Source: Bacteroidales bacterium (GTDB lineage Bacteria; Bacteroidota; Bacteroidia; Bacteroidales; Bacteroidaceae). Taken from it: 11,668 nucleotides of DNA. Position 1 is the stretch's first letter, and every line of letters begins with the position of its first letter. The stretch lies in assembly GCA_030523385.1 (NCBI GenBank), contig JAUNIV010000044.1, forward strand, positions 1 through 11,668, in the 5' to 3' direction. This document shows positions 1 to 7,394 of this stretch, one piece after another. A model generated the notes under the pieces. The model was not told the DNA's origin and ran no database searches. It saw nothing but the letters and a program-made list of their open reading frames with translations. Position numbers and translations under genes: made by a program.

Positions 1-19
1 TAAATTTAAAGTTTTTATT

Positions 20-3000
20 ATGAACAAAAAGTTTTTAAGTGCAATCCTGTTCGGAACCCTTATGGTTACTTCGACGGGAACGTTTGTGTCTTGTAAAGAC
101 TACGACGATGACATTGACAGCCTTTGGGATAGCTTAAAGGCCGTTGAAGGTTTAGTCGCTGATTTACAATCGCAAATTCAAAAAGGAGCAATCATTACCA
201 ATGTCTCCAAGACTGAAACAGGTGTGAAAATCACGCTGAACAACGGTAATGATTTTGAACTGACTAACGGAGTTGACGGTAAACCCGGTAGTGTTATTGA
301 AATCAAAGAAGATGGCTATTGGTACATCGACGGAGTAAAGACCGAATACAAAGCCCAAGGAGAAAAGGGTGATAAAGGTGACCAAGGCGAAAAGGGCGAC
401 AAAGGCGAAATCGGTGGCGTCACTCCTGTTTATTACTATCCCGGAGTCAGTGCAGCAGAAGATGGTTATTGGGTAAAAGTTACGGTGGCAGAAGATGGCA
501 CTGAAACTAAGACCGTGACTAACATCAAATGGGCAGCCTCTGGTAGCAGCGCAACAGGTGTTACAGCACTTTGGAGCAACAAGTCTTTGATTCTGAGAGG
601 TGTTCAAGGCACAGACAAGGATTTGGTTATTACTTTGGATGCTGACTTGAGAGCCTTAGTATTCCAGCCCGAAATGGTGTTGGACGGACAGAATGCCATG
701 GAATACATCTACATTCCTTACAAGCCTGTAACTTTGGGTAAAGGAGTACAAAGCAGCATGCTGGTACACCAGATACAGACAGCCGAAGGATATGCTGAGC
801 GTGAAGAAAAATATACAGTAAAAGAATCTCCTATAGTTGCAGAAAACTGGACATTCCTGAATCCTACCTATAATAAGGAATATCACATGGATCCCACTAC
901 GGCTGTCATTTCAGAATTCACTCAGAACAACCTGGGAGTAACATCCGGTGACAGAGACTTTGTAAGCACTCCGAGAGCAGCCGCAGCCAACCCGATGGCC
1001 GTTTGGTTCCGCGATGTTGTAGACGGCAAGATGCAAGTAGGTATCCAAATGGAAGGACAGAAGGTGAAGACTCAGGAAGAAGGAAACCCGTATAATCTGG
1101 GAATCTTCTATCCGGCAGTAAATGAGCCGAAGTTCATCACCGACTTGGCTATCCAGGCTCCTCTGGATGAAAGCAAGAAAGAAGTGATTACTTCTACTTA
1201 TGCTTCTGTATACGCTTCACAGATTGCGGTAGAAGGATTGGCCTATGAAACTTCAACGTATGCCAACAGCTATATTATCCAGAAGGCTCAATTCAATACT
1301 GACAAACTGGTTGGTCCTGCAAACGTCCATAATACACCTTTGAATGGCGGAAGACATTTGTACAACTTGGTTACAGATGCAGCAGAACAATCGGCTACAG
1401 TAGAAATTGCTTATACCAATGCTGATGGTATCAATTTGAATGAATTGGTAACTACACACGTAGGTGCCAACTCTCAACGCTCTTGGAACAATCAGGCTAC
1501 TTGGTCTTGGACACAGAAAGAACTGAAAGCTCACGGCATGAAGTATGAATTTGAGCGTGTTCCGTTCTCTATTGGTGACAATGCTACAGAGCAATCTCAG
1601 AATCACTGCGTTCTGCAGACAAGAGCAGACGGAAACACTTACATCGTTCCTTGTGGTGTGAAGTCTAACAGTGATGTAGACATCATAGACTGTGAACCCG
1701 ATTTGGATCTGTTGGCAAAGGCTGTAAGTTCTGTTGGACGTACACCGTTGATCCGTGTCGTATTGAAGGATACTATCAACAACCAGAACGTAAAAATCGG
1801 TTATATCAAGTTTAAAATCGTAGCACCTGAAAATCCGCTTGAAACTGCACAATTTGATCTGGGTGAATATTATTATCGTTGTGGTGAATTCACTAAGACT
1901 ATTACATGGCATGCCATTGAGTCTAAGCTGTTAGAAGCTACTCGCAACACATCTAAGGAAACATTCGATGCTACTTATGAAATCGTTGCAAATGCCGATG
2001 GAAATGTTGCACAGTGGATCAAGACCAACCAGACAGATGTAAACGGTAAGCCTATCTACGCATCTGCTACAGAAATCGGTGTTATCAAGGAACTCAAAGA
2101 CGATGGTGCAGAAACTACCAATGTATTGTCTTGGACTTTGGATCGCAATGACTTCGTACAGTGTGTAAACGATGATACTTATCCTGAAGTAGAAGAAATA
2201 AGATATGTGAAGTATGCTCCGAAGAAATATCTGGGTAACTCTAACTTCAATGTAGAGCCTGTATATCTGCCAATCAAGATTACATTGCGCTATCCGAAGG
2301 CTATCATGGCCAACAAGATTGCCAAGTACTGGTATGCAGACAACAGCATGAATGATGCAAACAGCGTATTGCCTACAAACGAACGCAAGAATCTGCATGC
2401 CAATGTAGAAGTACCGGGTACTACGACAGATATAAAAGCAGCAGATTGTGACTTCTATTTTGAACTCGACAGCCGTTTCGAATTGAACATTACAGGACAC
2501 TCAGACTTTGGTCAATGGTATTCTGGTTATACTCTTAGCTGGCAGCCTGGTGATGTATGTTTCGCACGCAATGAGAATGCACCGACATTCACTCTTGACC
2601 CAGCTGCATGGAGTCCTGCCAAGTCATGGAACACTCCGGCTAACTTCCCGTCATTTGTAAATGAAGAACTGGTATATTACTATTACTTCACTTTGGCTAA
2701 TAACGGAAGAACCGTTGAAGGTGTAAGTGGTACAACCTATACATTAAGTGTAGATAATACTGTTGCCAACAACAATGTAATGTTGTTCACAGAAACTAAT
2801 CCGTATGAATATAAGAACAGAACACTGAAAGCAAACGGTACTGTAATTGCAGAATTGCACTACAATTTGGAAGCCGGACATATAAGAAAACATGGTGTAT
2901 GGTTGGAACTGAAGAACAATGATGCTGCCAAGGATCTGCTGAACTTGCCGACAGAATGGAAGGCTAAAGTTACAGATACCCAGGCTGCCATTGAATTGCT

Positions 3001-3601
3001 GTCAAAGACGCTGGATGTGAACATTGGTGTGGCTACATTCAATAAAGATTGTGGTGCTTACTTACCGCTGGTAGATAATACATTCAATGTAGAAATCTTG
3101 AAGCCGGTATATGCTGAGCCTGACAAAGAAATCAACTTTGTGGATGCACACGATGGCGGTACAGCCGGTACAGAAGTTTATTTGGCTGATCTGGTTAAAT
3201 TCTATGACTGGAGACAATATGACTTCGCACCGAACAATCTGGACTACTACAATTACTATGAAGTATCTGACATCTCTGTTAATCCGGAAGATATCATGAC
3301 AGACATCAATGGCACAATGCAGCCGTTGAAGGACACTTCACTGGATGTTGAATTCCATGTTATACGTGGAGGCGTTCGAGTTGACAACGGTTATGTAACT
3401 ACCACTGCTGCCAACATTCCGAGCACAGGAATCACTTGGGCTCAGTTGCAGGAACACTTTGGTAAGTTGACTTATACCAACAATACCGGTACCGTAGTTA
3501 ATTTCGACATCAAAGTTCCTGTTAAGATTACCCACAAGTGGAGCCAGAAAGACTTTGTTGTTTGGGTCAATGGCCATGTAGGTAGAACTGAAGCGAACTG
3601 A
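20..3601 (+). CDS. Large surface lipoprotein, DUF4988/PL29-N-like, with collagen-like stretch (possible S-layer-like protein)
   Basis: A 1193-residue protein with a lipoprotein signal peptide: hydrophobic residues 5-23, lipobox FVSC, lipidated Cys25. The next residues (KDYDDDID) are acidic, which in Bacteroidota fits a lipoprotein export signal for surface display. Residues about 30-55 form a short heptad-like helix, as in the DUF4988 / 'PL29 lyase N-terminal' domains of Bacteroides lipoproteins. Residues 114-132 are collagen-like Gly-X-Y triplets. The remaining ~1050 residues are rich in Thr, Asn, Tyr and aromatic beta-strand patterns, with no catalytic motif I can recognise. Size, signal peptide and overall plan recall the phase-variable BT1927-type S-layer lipoproteins of B. 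thetaiotaomicron; this is a resemblance from memory, not an alignment. Only 19 AT-rich bases precede the ATG, so its promoter lies outside the window. A terminator follows at 3692-3734, so it ends its transcript. The reading frame is certain; the function is not. Confidence 0.85.
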   Translation: MNKKFLSAILFGTLMVTSTGTFVSCKDYDDDIDSLWDSLKAVEGLVADLQSQIQKGAIITNVSKTETGVKITLNNGNDFELTNGVDGKPGSVIEIKEDGYWYIDGVKTEYKAQGEKGDKGDQGEKGDKGEIGGVTPVYYYPGVSAAEDGYWVKVTVAEDGTETKTVTNIKWAASGSSATGVTALWSNKSLILRGVQGTDKDLVITLDADLRALVFQPEMVLDGQNAMEYIYIPYKPVTLGKGVQSSMLVHQIQTAEGYAEREEKYTVKESPIVAENWTFLNPTYNKEYHMDPTTAVISEFTQNNLGVTSGDRDFVSTPRAAAANPMAVWFRDVVDGKMQVGIQMEGQKVKTQEEGNPYNLGIFYPAVNEPKFITDLAIQAPLDESKKEVITSTYASVYASQIAVEGLAYETSTYANSYIIQKAQFNTDKLVGPANVHNTPLNGGRHLYNLVTDAAEQSATVEIAYTNADGINLNELVTTHVGANSQRSWNNQATWSWTQKELKAHGMKYEFERVPFSIGDNATEQSQNHCVLQTRADGNTYIVPCGVKSNSDVDIIDCEPDLDLLAKAVSSVGRTPLIRVVLKDTINNQNVKIGYIKFKIVAPENPLETAQFDLGEYYYRCGEFTKTITWHAIESKLLEATRNTSKETFDATYEIVANADGNVAQWIKTNQTDVNGKPIYASATEIGVIKELKDDGAETTNVLSWTLDRNDFVQCVNDDTYPEVEEIRYVKYAPKKYLGNSNFNVEPVYLPIKITLRYPKAIMANKIAKYWYADNSMNDANSVLPTNERKNLHANVEVPGTTTDIKAADCDFYFELDSRFELNITGHSDFGQWYSGYTLSWQPGDVCFARNENAPTFTLDPAAWSPAKSWNTPANFPSFVNEELVYYYYFTLANNGRTVEGVSGTTYTLSVDNTVANNNVMLFTETNPYEYKNRTLKANGTVIAELHYNLEAGHIRKHGVWLELKNNDAAKDLLNLPTEWKAKVTDTQAAIELLSKTLDVNIGVATFNKDCGAYLPLVDNTFNVEILKPVYAEPDKEINFVDAHDGGTAGTEVYLADLVKFYDWRQYDFAPNNLDYYNYYEVSDISVNPEDIMTDINGTMQPLKDTSLDVEFHVIRGGVRVDNGYVTTTAANIPSTGITWAQLQEHFGKLTYTNNTGTVVNFDIKVPVKITHKWSQKDFVVWVNGHVGRTEAN
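359..415 (+). repeat. Collagen-like Gly-X-Y coding repeat
   Basis: Codons 114-132 of the large lipoprotein encode six consecutive Gly-X-Y triplets plus a closing Gly (GEK, GDK, GDQ, GEK, GDK, GEI, G). The DNA is a degenerate 9-bp tandem pattern of the type ggygayaaa. X and Y alternate acidic and lysine residues, the charged version common in bacterial collagen-like proteins. Six triplets are too few for a stable free triple helix, so a flexible or trimer-nucleating linker between the N-terminal helix and the beta-rich body is more likely. Such repeats can change copy number by slippage. Confidence 0.85.
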
Positions 3602-3620
3602 TCCATTCTGTAAAATGGAT
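3601..3620 (+). other. Small hairpin overlapping the stop codon of the large lipoprotein gene
   Basis: Perfect 6-bp inverted repeat ATCCAT / ATGGAT with an 8-base loop, beginning on the last base of the TGA stop. No T tract follows, so it is not a terminator by itself. It could protect the 3' end of the long mRNA or be chance. Confidence 0.3.
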
Positions 3621-3691
3621 AAACCATTAATTTGAAATAAGCGCATCCTTAAAGAAGGAGCCTTGTTATAATAGAAAAACTTTTGAAACAT

Positions 3692-3734
3692 GGGAATCCC
3701 TGGCTCGTGATGAGTCGGGGATTTCTGCCTTTTT
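3692..3734 (+). terminator. Intrinsic terminator of the large lipoprotein gene
   Basis: A 12-bp stem (AATCCCTGGCTC at 3695-3706 with GAGTCGGGGATT at 3712-3723, two G-U wobbles) closes a 5-base loop (GTGAT). It can extend outward by a few wobble pairs. Five T residues follow at 3730-3734. It lies 91 bases after the stop codon and upstream of the gpmI promoter, so it separates the two transcription units. Confidence 0.8.
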
Positions 3735-3774
3735 ACAGGTTCCATATTTTCAATCCTCAAAAATTCCCCCATCC

Positions 3775-3806
3775 TTTCCGCATATCACATTTTTATGCTA
3801 ACTTTG
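3775..3806 (+). promoter_or_regulatory. Bacteroides-type promoter for gpmI
   Basis: TAACTTTG at 3799-3806 matches the Bacteroides sigma-ABfr -7 consensus TAnnTTTG exactly. TTTC at 3775-3778, 20 bases upstream, is a plausible weak -33 element (consensus TTTG). Transcription would begin near 3813, leaving about a 50-base AT-rich leader before the gpmI ATG at 3864. It also rules out the in-frame ATG at 3795 as the start, because that codon would be upstream of the transcript. Confidence 0.65.
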
Positions 3807-3863
3807 CCGACACAAAAAAGCACCCTATATAATATAAGGATAAACTTTAAACAAGATACAATT

Positions 3864-5378
3864 ATGAGTAAAAAAGCCCTTTTAATGATTCTTGATGGCT
3901 GGGGAATCGGCGATCATAAGAAAGATGACGTGATTTTCAATACTCCCACTCCTTATTGGGACAGCCTGTTGGCCAACTATCCGCACTCACAGTTACAAGC
4001 CAGCGGAGAAAACGTAGGTCTGCCCGACGGACAGATGGGTAACTCTGAAGTAGGACACCTCAACATCGGTGCCGGACGCATCGTTTACCAAGACCTGGTG
4101 AAAATCAACCGTGCTTGTGCCGACAATAGCATCATGAAGAATCCCGAAGTGGTTTCGGCTTTCTCATACGCCAAAGAAAACGGAAAGAGCGTTCACTTCA
4201 TGGGGCTGACCAGCAACGGTGGCGTGCACAGTTCTTTCGACCATCTGTTTAAATTGTGCGACATTGCCAAGGAATATGGCATAGCGAACACATTCATCCA
4301 CTGCTTCATGGACGGACGCGACACCGACCCCAAGAGCGGTAAGGGATTCATCGAACAACTGACAGCACACTGCGCACAGTCGGCCGGCGTAATTGCTTCT
4401 ATCGTAGGACGCTTCTATGCCATGGACCGCGACAAGCGTTGGGAACGTGTGAAGGAAGCCTACGACCTGCTCATAGAAGGCAAGGGAAAGCAGGCTACTG
4501 ACATGGTACAGGCCATGCAGGAAAGCTATGACGAGGGTGTGACTGACGAGTTCATCAAGCCCATCAACAACTCTACCGTAGATGGTACTATCAAGGAAGG
4601 CGATGTGGTTATCTTCTTCAACTACCGCAACGACCGTGCCAAAGAGCTGACCATCGTACTTACTCAGCAGGATATGCCTGAACAGGGCATGCACACCATC
4701 CCCGATTTGCAGTATTACTGCATGACTCCGTATGATGCTTCATTCAAGGGTGTACACATCCTGTTTGATAAGGAAAACGTGCAGAACACGTTGGGCGAAT
4801 ACCTGTCAAATAACGGCAAGACCCAGCTTCACATAGCTGAAACCGAGAAGTATGCCCATGTGACATTCTTCTTCAACGGCGGACGCGAGACTCCGTATGA
4901 TGCCGAAGAGCGTATCTTAGTGCCCAGCCCGAAAGTTGCCACTTACGACCTGAAGCCCGAAATGAGCGCATACGAAGTGAAAGACAAACTGGTGGAAGCC
5001 ATCAACACACAGAAGTATGACTTCATCGTGGTGAACTATGCCAACGGTGACATGGTGGGACACACGGGAGTGTATGCAGCCATCGAAAAAGCTGTAACCG
5101 CCATCGACAACTGCGTGAAGGACACGGTAGAAGCTGCCAAGGCTAATGATTACGAGGTGATTATCATTGCCGACCACGGTAATGCTGACCATGCACTGAA
5201 TGAAGACGGTACGCCGAACACCGCCCACTCACTGAATCCTGTTCCGTTTGTTTACGTGACCGAGAACAAGGAAGCTAAGGTAGAAAACGGTGTATTGGCC
5301 GATGTGGCTCCTTCCATCCTGCACATCATGGGAATGCCTCAACCGGCTGAAATGACTGGTAAAGACCTTATCCATTGA
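3864..5378 (+). CDS. gpmI: 2,3-bisphosphoglycerate-independent phosphoglycerate mutase
   Basis: A 504-residue cytoplasmic enzyme that interconverts 3- and 2-phosphoglycerate in glycolysis and gluconeogenesis through a phosphoserine intermediate and two Mn2+ ions. Family hallmarks are present in order: metal-binding Asp11 in ILDGWG; the catalytic Ser61 in GNSEVGH; SNGGVHS and DGRDTDP in the substrate-binding phosphotransferase domain; GRFYAMDRDKRW; FNYRNDRAKELT; the metal ligands NGDMVGH (Asp396, His400); and the alkaline-phosphatase-fold motif ADHGNAD (Asp437, His438). Length is normal for the family (about 510). The ATG at 3864 gives MSKKALLMILDGWG, the usual N-terminus; the reading frame stays open back to 3795, but that extension runs through the promoter. 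The gene has its own promoter, and an 88-bp palindromic element begins 29 bases after its stop. No truncation or odd residue was seen. Confidence 0.97.
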   Translation: MSKKALLMILDGWGIGDHKKDDVIFNTPTPYWDSLLANYPHSQLQASGENVGLPDGQMGNSEVGHLNIGAGRIVYQDLVKINRACADNSIMKNPEVVSAFSYAKENGKSVHFMGLTSNGGVHSSFDHLFKLCDIAKEYGIANTFIHCFMDGRDTDPKSGKGFIEQLTAHCAQSAGVIASIVGRFYAMDRDKRWERVKEAYDLLIEGKGKQATDMVQAMQESYDEGVTDEFIKPINNSTVDGTIKEGDVVIFFNYRNDRAKELTIVLTQQDMPEQGMHTIPDLQYYCMTPYDASFKGVHILFDKENVQNTLGEYLSNNGKTQLHIAETEKYAHVTFFFNGGRETPYDAEERILVPSPKVATYDLKPEMSAYEVKDKLVEAINTQKYDFIVVNYANGDMVGHTGVYAAIEKAVTAIDNCVKDTVEAAKANDYEVIIIADHGNADHALNEDGTPNTAHSLNPVPFVYVTENKEAKVENGVLADVAPSILHIMGMPQPAEMTGKDLIH

Positions 5379-5406
5379 TAATGGTTTAGCCATATAAAAC
5401 CAATTC

Positions 5407-5494
5407 CTGTAGGGGCGCAATATTTTGCGCCCGATAACATCCACGTAATAATCCACGTGTATGGTTTCGGGCAGAAAATATTCTGCCCCTACAG
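5407..5494. repeat. 88-bp nested palindromic element (REP/MITE-like) between gpmI and the DUF3109 gene
   Basis: The ends are a perfect inverted repeat, CTGTAGGGGC at 5407-5416 and GCCCCTACAG at 5485-5494. Each half also contains its own perfect hairpin: GGGCGCAA-TATT-TTGCGCCC (5413-5432) and GGGCAGAA-AATA-TTCTGCCC (5469-5488). The two hairpins differ at two stem pairs, and both differences are matched on the opposite strand of the stem. The centre holds a direct repeat ATCCACGT (5439-5446, 5451-5458) and CACGTG (5454-5459). No coding potential and no obvious target-site duplication. It resembles REP or BIME-type or small non-autonomous elements dispersed in bacterial genomes; it may also stop or stabilise the gpmI transcript. 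Confidence 0.85.
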
Positions 5495-5557
5495 TAATAA
5501 TAACCCCACATAATTCTTATATCCCAAACAAGCACTAACAAGAAACAAAACAGCCTC

Positions 5558-6139
5558 ATGATACAGATAGACGATGTAGTTATTTCCCTCGACGTATTCC
5601 GTGAAAAGTTCCTCTGCAACCTCGATGCCTGCAAAGGCGAATGTTGCATAGAAGGCGATGCCGGCGCACCGGTTGAACTGGAAGAGGTAGAAAAACTGGA
5701 AGAAGCACTGCCCGCCATTTGGGACGACCTTTCGCCCGAAGCCCGTGCCGTGATAGACAAACAGGGAGTGGTCTATACCGATGAAGAAGGCGACTTAGTC
5801 ACCTCTATCGTGAATGGCAAAGACTGTGTTTTCACCTGCTACGATGAGCGGGGCTATTGTTATTGCGCCATTGAGAAAGCCTACCGGACAGGCAAAACCG
5901 ATTTCTACAAACCCGTCTCCTGCCACCTCTACCCCATCCGCGTGGGCGACTATGGTCCTTACAAGGCCGTGAACTACCACCGTTGGGATGTATGCAAGGC
6001 TGCCGTGCTGTTAGGCCAAAAAGAAAACCTGCCCGTCTATAAGTTTCTGAAAGAACCGCTGATACGGAAGTTCGGACAAGAATGGTATGACGAACTGGAG
6101 ATTGCTGCGGAAGAGCTGAAACGACGGGGAATGATTTGA
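5558..6139 (+). CDS. DUF3109 family cysteine-rich protein (putative metal or Fe-S binding)
   Basis: A 193-residue soluble protein with no signal peptide. It contains ten cysteines: a CX4CX3CC cluster at Cys20, 25, 29 and 30 near the N-terminus, then Cys90 and Cys94 (DCVFTC), Cys101 and Cys103 (YCYC), Cys122 in SCHLYPIR, and Cys146. The layout matches DUF3109, common in Bacteroidota, and recalls the YkgJ-type CxxxCC proteins thought to bind zinc or an iron-sulfur cluster. The biochemical role is unknown. The ATG at 5558 gives a start (MIQIDDVVISLDVF) only a short way before the first cysteine cluster; no Shine-Dalgarno is visible, as usual for the phylum. I see no clear promoter between the palindromic element and this gene. 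The porin gene follows after 36 bp, so co-transcription is likely although the functional link is unclear. Confidence 0.88.
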   Translation: MIQIDDVVISLDVFREKFLCNLDACKGECCIEGDAGAPVELEEVEKLEEALPAIWDDLSPEARAVIDKQGVVYTDEEGDLVTSIVNGKDCVFTCYDERGYCYCAIEKAYRTGKTDFYKPVSCHLYPIRVGDYGPYKAVNYHRWDVCKAAVLLGQKENLPVYKFLKEPLIRKFGQEWYDELEIAAEELKRRGMI

Positions 6140-6175
6140 AAAACACCTTTTAATACCTTAATATATAATACAGCC

Positions 6176-7363
6176 ATGAGAAAAACACTTGCCATTTGCC
6201 TGCTTCTTTGGTGTCTTGCCGCATCTGCGCAGGCACAAGACCAGGCCCTGATTACACCCGATGATTCCATTCCCAGTTTGGTAGAGCGTCTGTTTCCCAA
6301 TGCCAACCCCAATCTGTCTGCCCGAATGAACCTACAGTTTGCCACATCGGCAGTAACCGATTTCTCCGAAGGAAAAGTAGATGATGCCTCCTTCAAGCTG
6401 AATCGTGTGAAGTTAGAAATATTGGGTTCATTCAGCAAACAGTTCTCCTATCATTTCCGTCAGTCGTTCAACAAATACAGCGACCCTTATTCGCGCGACA
6501 ATGTCTCCTCTTCCATCGAATATGCTTTGGTCAACTGGAAGATGTCGGACAAGTTCACTCTTACAGTCGGCAAGCAGATGTTGTATATCGGCGGTTACGA
6601 ATACTACGTCAATTCTATCAAAGTGAGGGAATACAGTGATTTCAATAACAATATCACCTGTTATCAGGCCGGCGTGTCGGGACTGATAAACCTTTCGGAA
6701 ACTCAAGAGCTGGCATTGCAGGTGGTAAACAATCGCAGCGGGGAAGATACGGACACTTATTCCCACGGATTGCCGGAAGGAGTGGAAAAGGCTCGCGTGC
6801 CTATCCTTTCCAACATCAACTGGAACGGACTTTTCTGCGATAAGGCTGTGCAGTTGCGTTACGCTGCTTCATGGGGGCAGTTGGCTCAAGGCAGGAATTA
6901 CTACAGTTTTACAGCAGGTAATATTTATGAAAAGGGTCCCATCGTGGCTTACCTCGATGTGATGTACTCTCGCGAAGGGCTGGACAGCAAGGGTCTTGTC
7001 AGCGAAGTGCAGGGTGCTTCTGTAGCATCGCCCGTCACGGCACAGCACGTAGAGTATTTCACCCTGATAGCCGACTTCGATTACCGCATTCATCCCAACT
7101 GGAACGTATATATAAAAGGAGCATACGAAACAGCGGGCGTCTACAAATCCAACGGTCTGTTCGAGAAAGGGCATTACCGCACTTCATGGAACGCACAGGC
7201 ATGCGTGGAATACTTCCCGATGCGCAACAGCGAACTGCAAATCTTTGCCCATTTCCTCTACAAAGGCCGTCATCTCACCCAATTAGGAAGGTCTTTGGGA
7301 GGAACAAGCCCGGACACGCAACGCATCTCCGTTGGGTTGGTTTATGCGATTCCGGTATTCTAA
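6176..7363 (+). CDS. OprO/OprP-type outer-membrane porin
   Basis: A 395-residue predicted beta-barrel. It has a signal peptide with cleavage likely after Ala20 (ASAQA|QDQ). The body shows alternating hydrophobic strands ending in aromatic residues throughout, for example FSYHFRQSFNKYS, FTLTVGKQMLYIGG and WNVYIKGAYETAG, and the chain ends in Phe, the usual outer-membrane C-terminal signal. The early segment ARMNLQFATSAV, followed by FKLNRVKLEILGSFSKQFSYHFR, fits the phosphate-selective porin O/P family as annotated in Bacteroidota (strand pattern 'RRxrlxlxGxlxxxfxyr.q'). In this phylum that name does not establish phosphate selectivity. The ATG at 6176 directly precedes a good signal peptide. 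It sits 36 bp after the DUF3109 gene and 31 bp before the protease gene, consistent with one transcription unit of envelope genes. A generic small-solute porin is the safest reading. Confidence 0.78.
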   Translation: MRKTLAICLLLWCLAASAQAQDQALITPDDSIPSLVERLFPNANPNLSARMNLQFATSAVTDFSEGKVDDASFKLNRVKLEILGSFSKQFSYHFRQSFNKYSDPYSRDNVSSSIEYALVNWKMSDKFTLTVGKQMLYIGGYEYYVNSIKVREYSDFNNNITCYQAGVSGLINLSETQELALQVVNNRSGEDTDTYSHGLPEGVEKARVPILSNINWNGLFCDKAVQLRYAASWGQLAQGRNYYSFTAGNIYEKGPIVAYLDVMYSREGLDSKGLVSEVQGASVASPVTAQHVEYFTLIADFDYRIHPNWNVYIKGAYETAGVYKSNGLFEKGHYRTSWNAQACVEYFPMRNSELQIFAHFLYKGRHLTQLGRSLGGTSPDTQRISVGLVYAIPVF

Positions 7364-7394
7364 GACTTCGTGTCTGATAACGAAATATAAATGT

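Noticed and set aside
114..119. TTGACA resembling a sigma-70 -35 box
   Set aside because: It lies inside coding sequence, has no partner -10 box, and Bacteroides uses a different promoter consensus.
1253..2500. Long open frames on the - strand opposite the large lipoprotein gene
   Set aside because: Cys/Ile/Val-rich translations without domains, mirror images of the + strand codon usage.
3795..3863. In-frame extension of gpmI to an upstream ATG at 3795
   Set aside because: The segment contains the TAACTTTG promoter box, the added residues do not belong to the family, and ATG 3864 gives the expected N-terminus.
4164..4694. 176-codon open frame on the - strand inside gpmI
   Set aside because: Shadow of a highly conserved enzyme gene; no start context or domain.
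5382..5402. Hairpin TGGTTT/AAACCA directly after gpmI
   Set aside because: Six AT-rich pairs with a 9-base loop and no T tract; probably chance, and the strong palindrome follows.
7363..7375. Small hairpin AGAC-TTCGT-GTCT after the porin stop codon
   Set aside because: Only four base pairs and no T tract; too weak to call a terminator.
7332..7394. In-frame extension of the S8 protease to ATG 7332
   Set aside because: It overlaps the porin gene and places 21 polar residues before the lipoprotein signal peptide.
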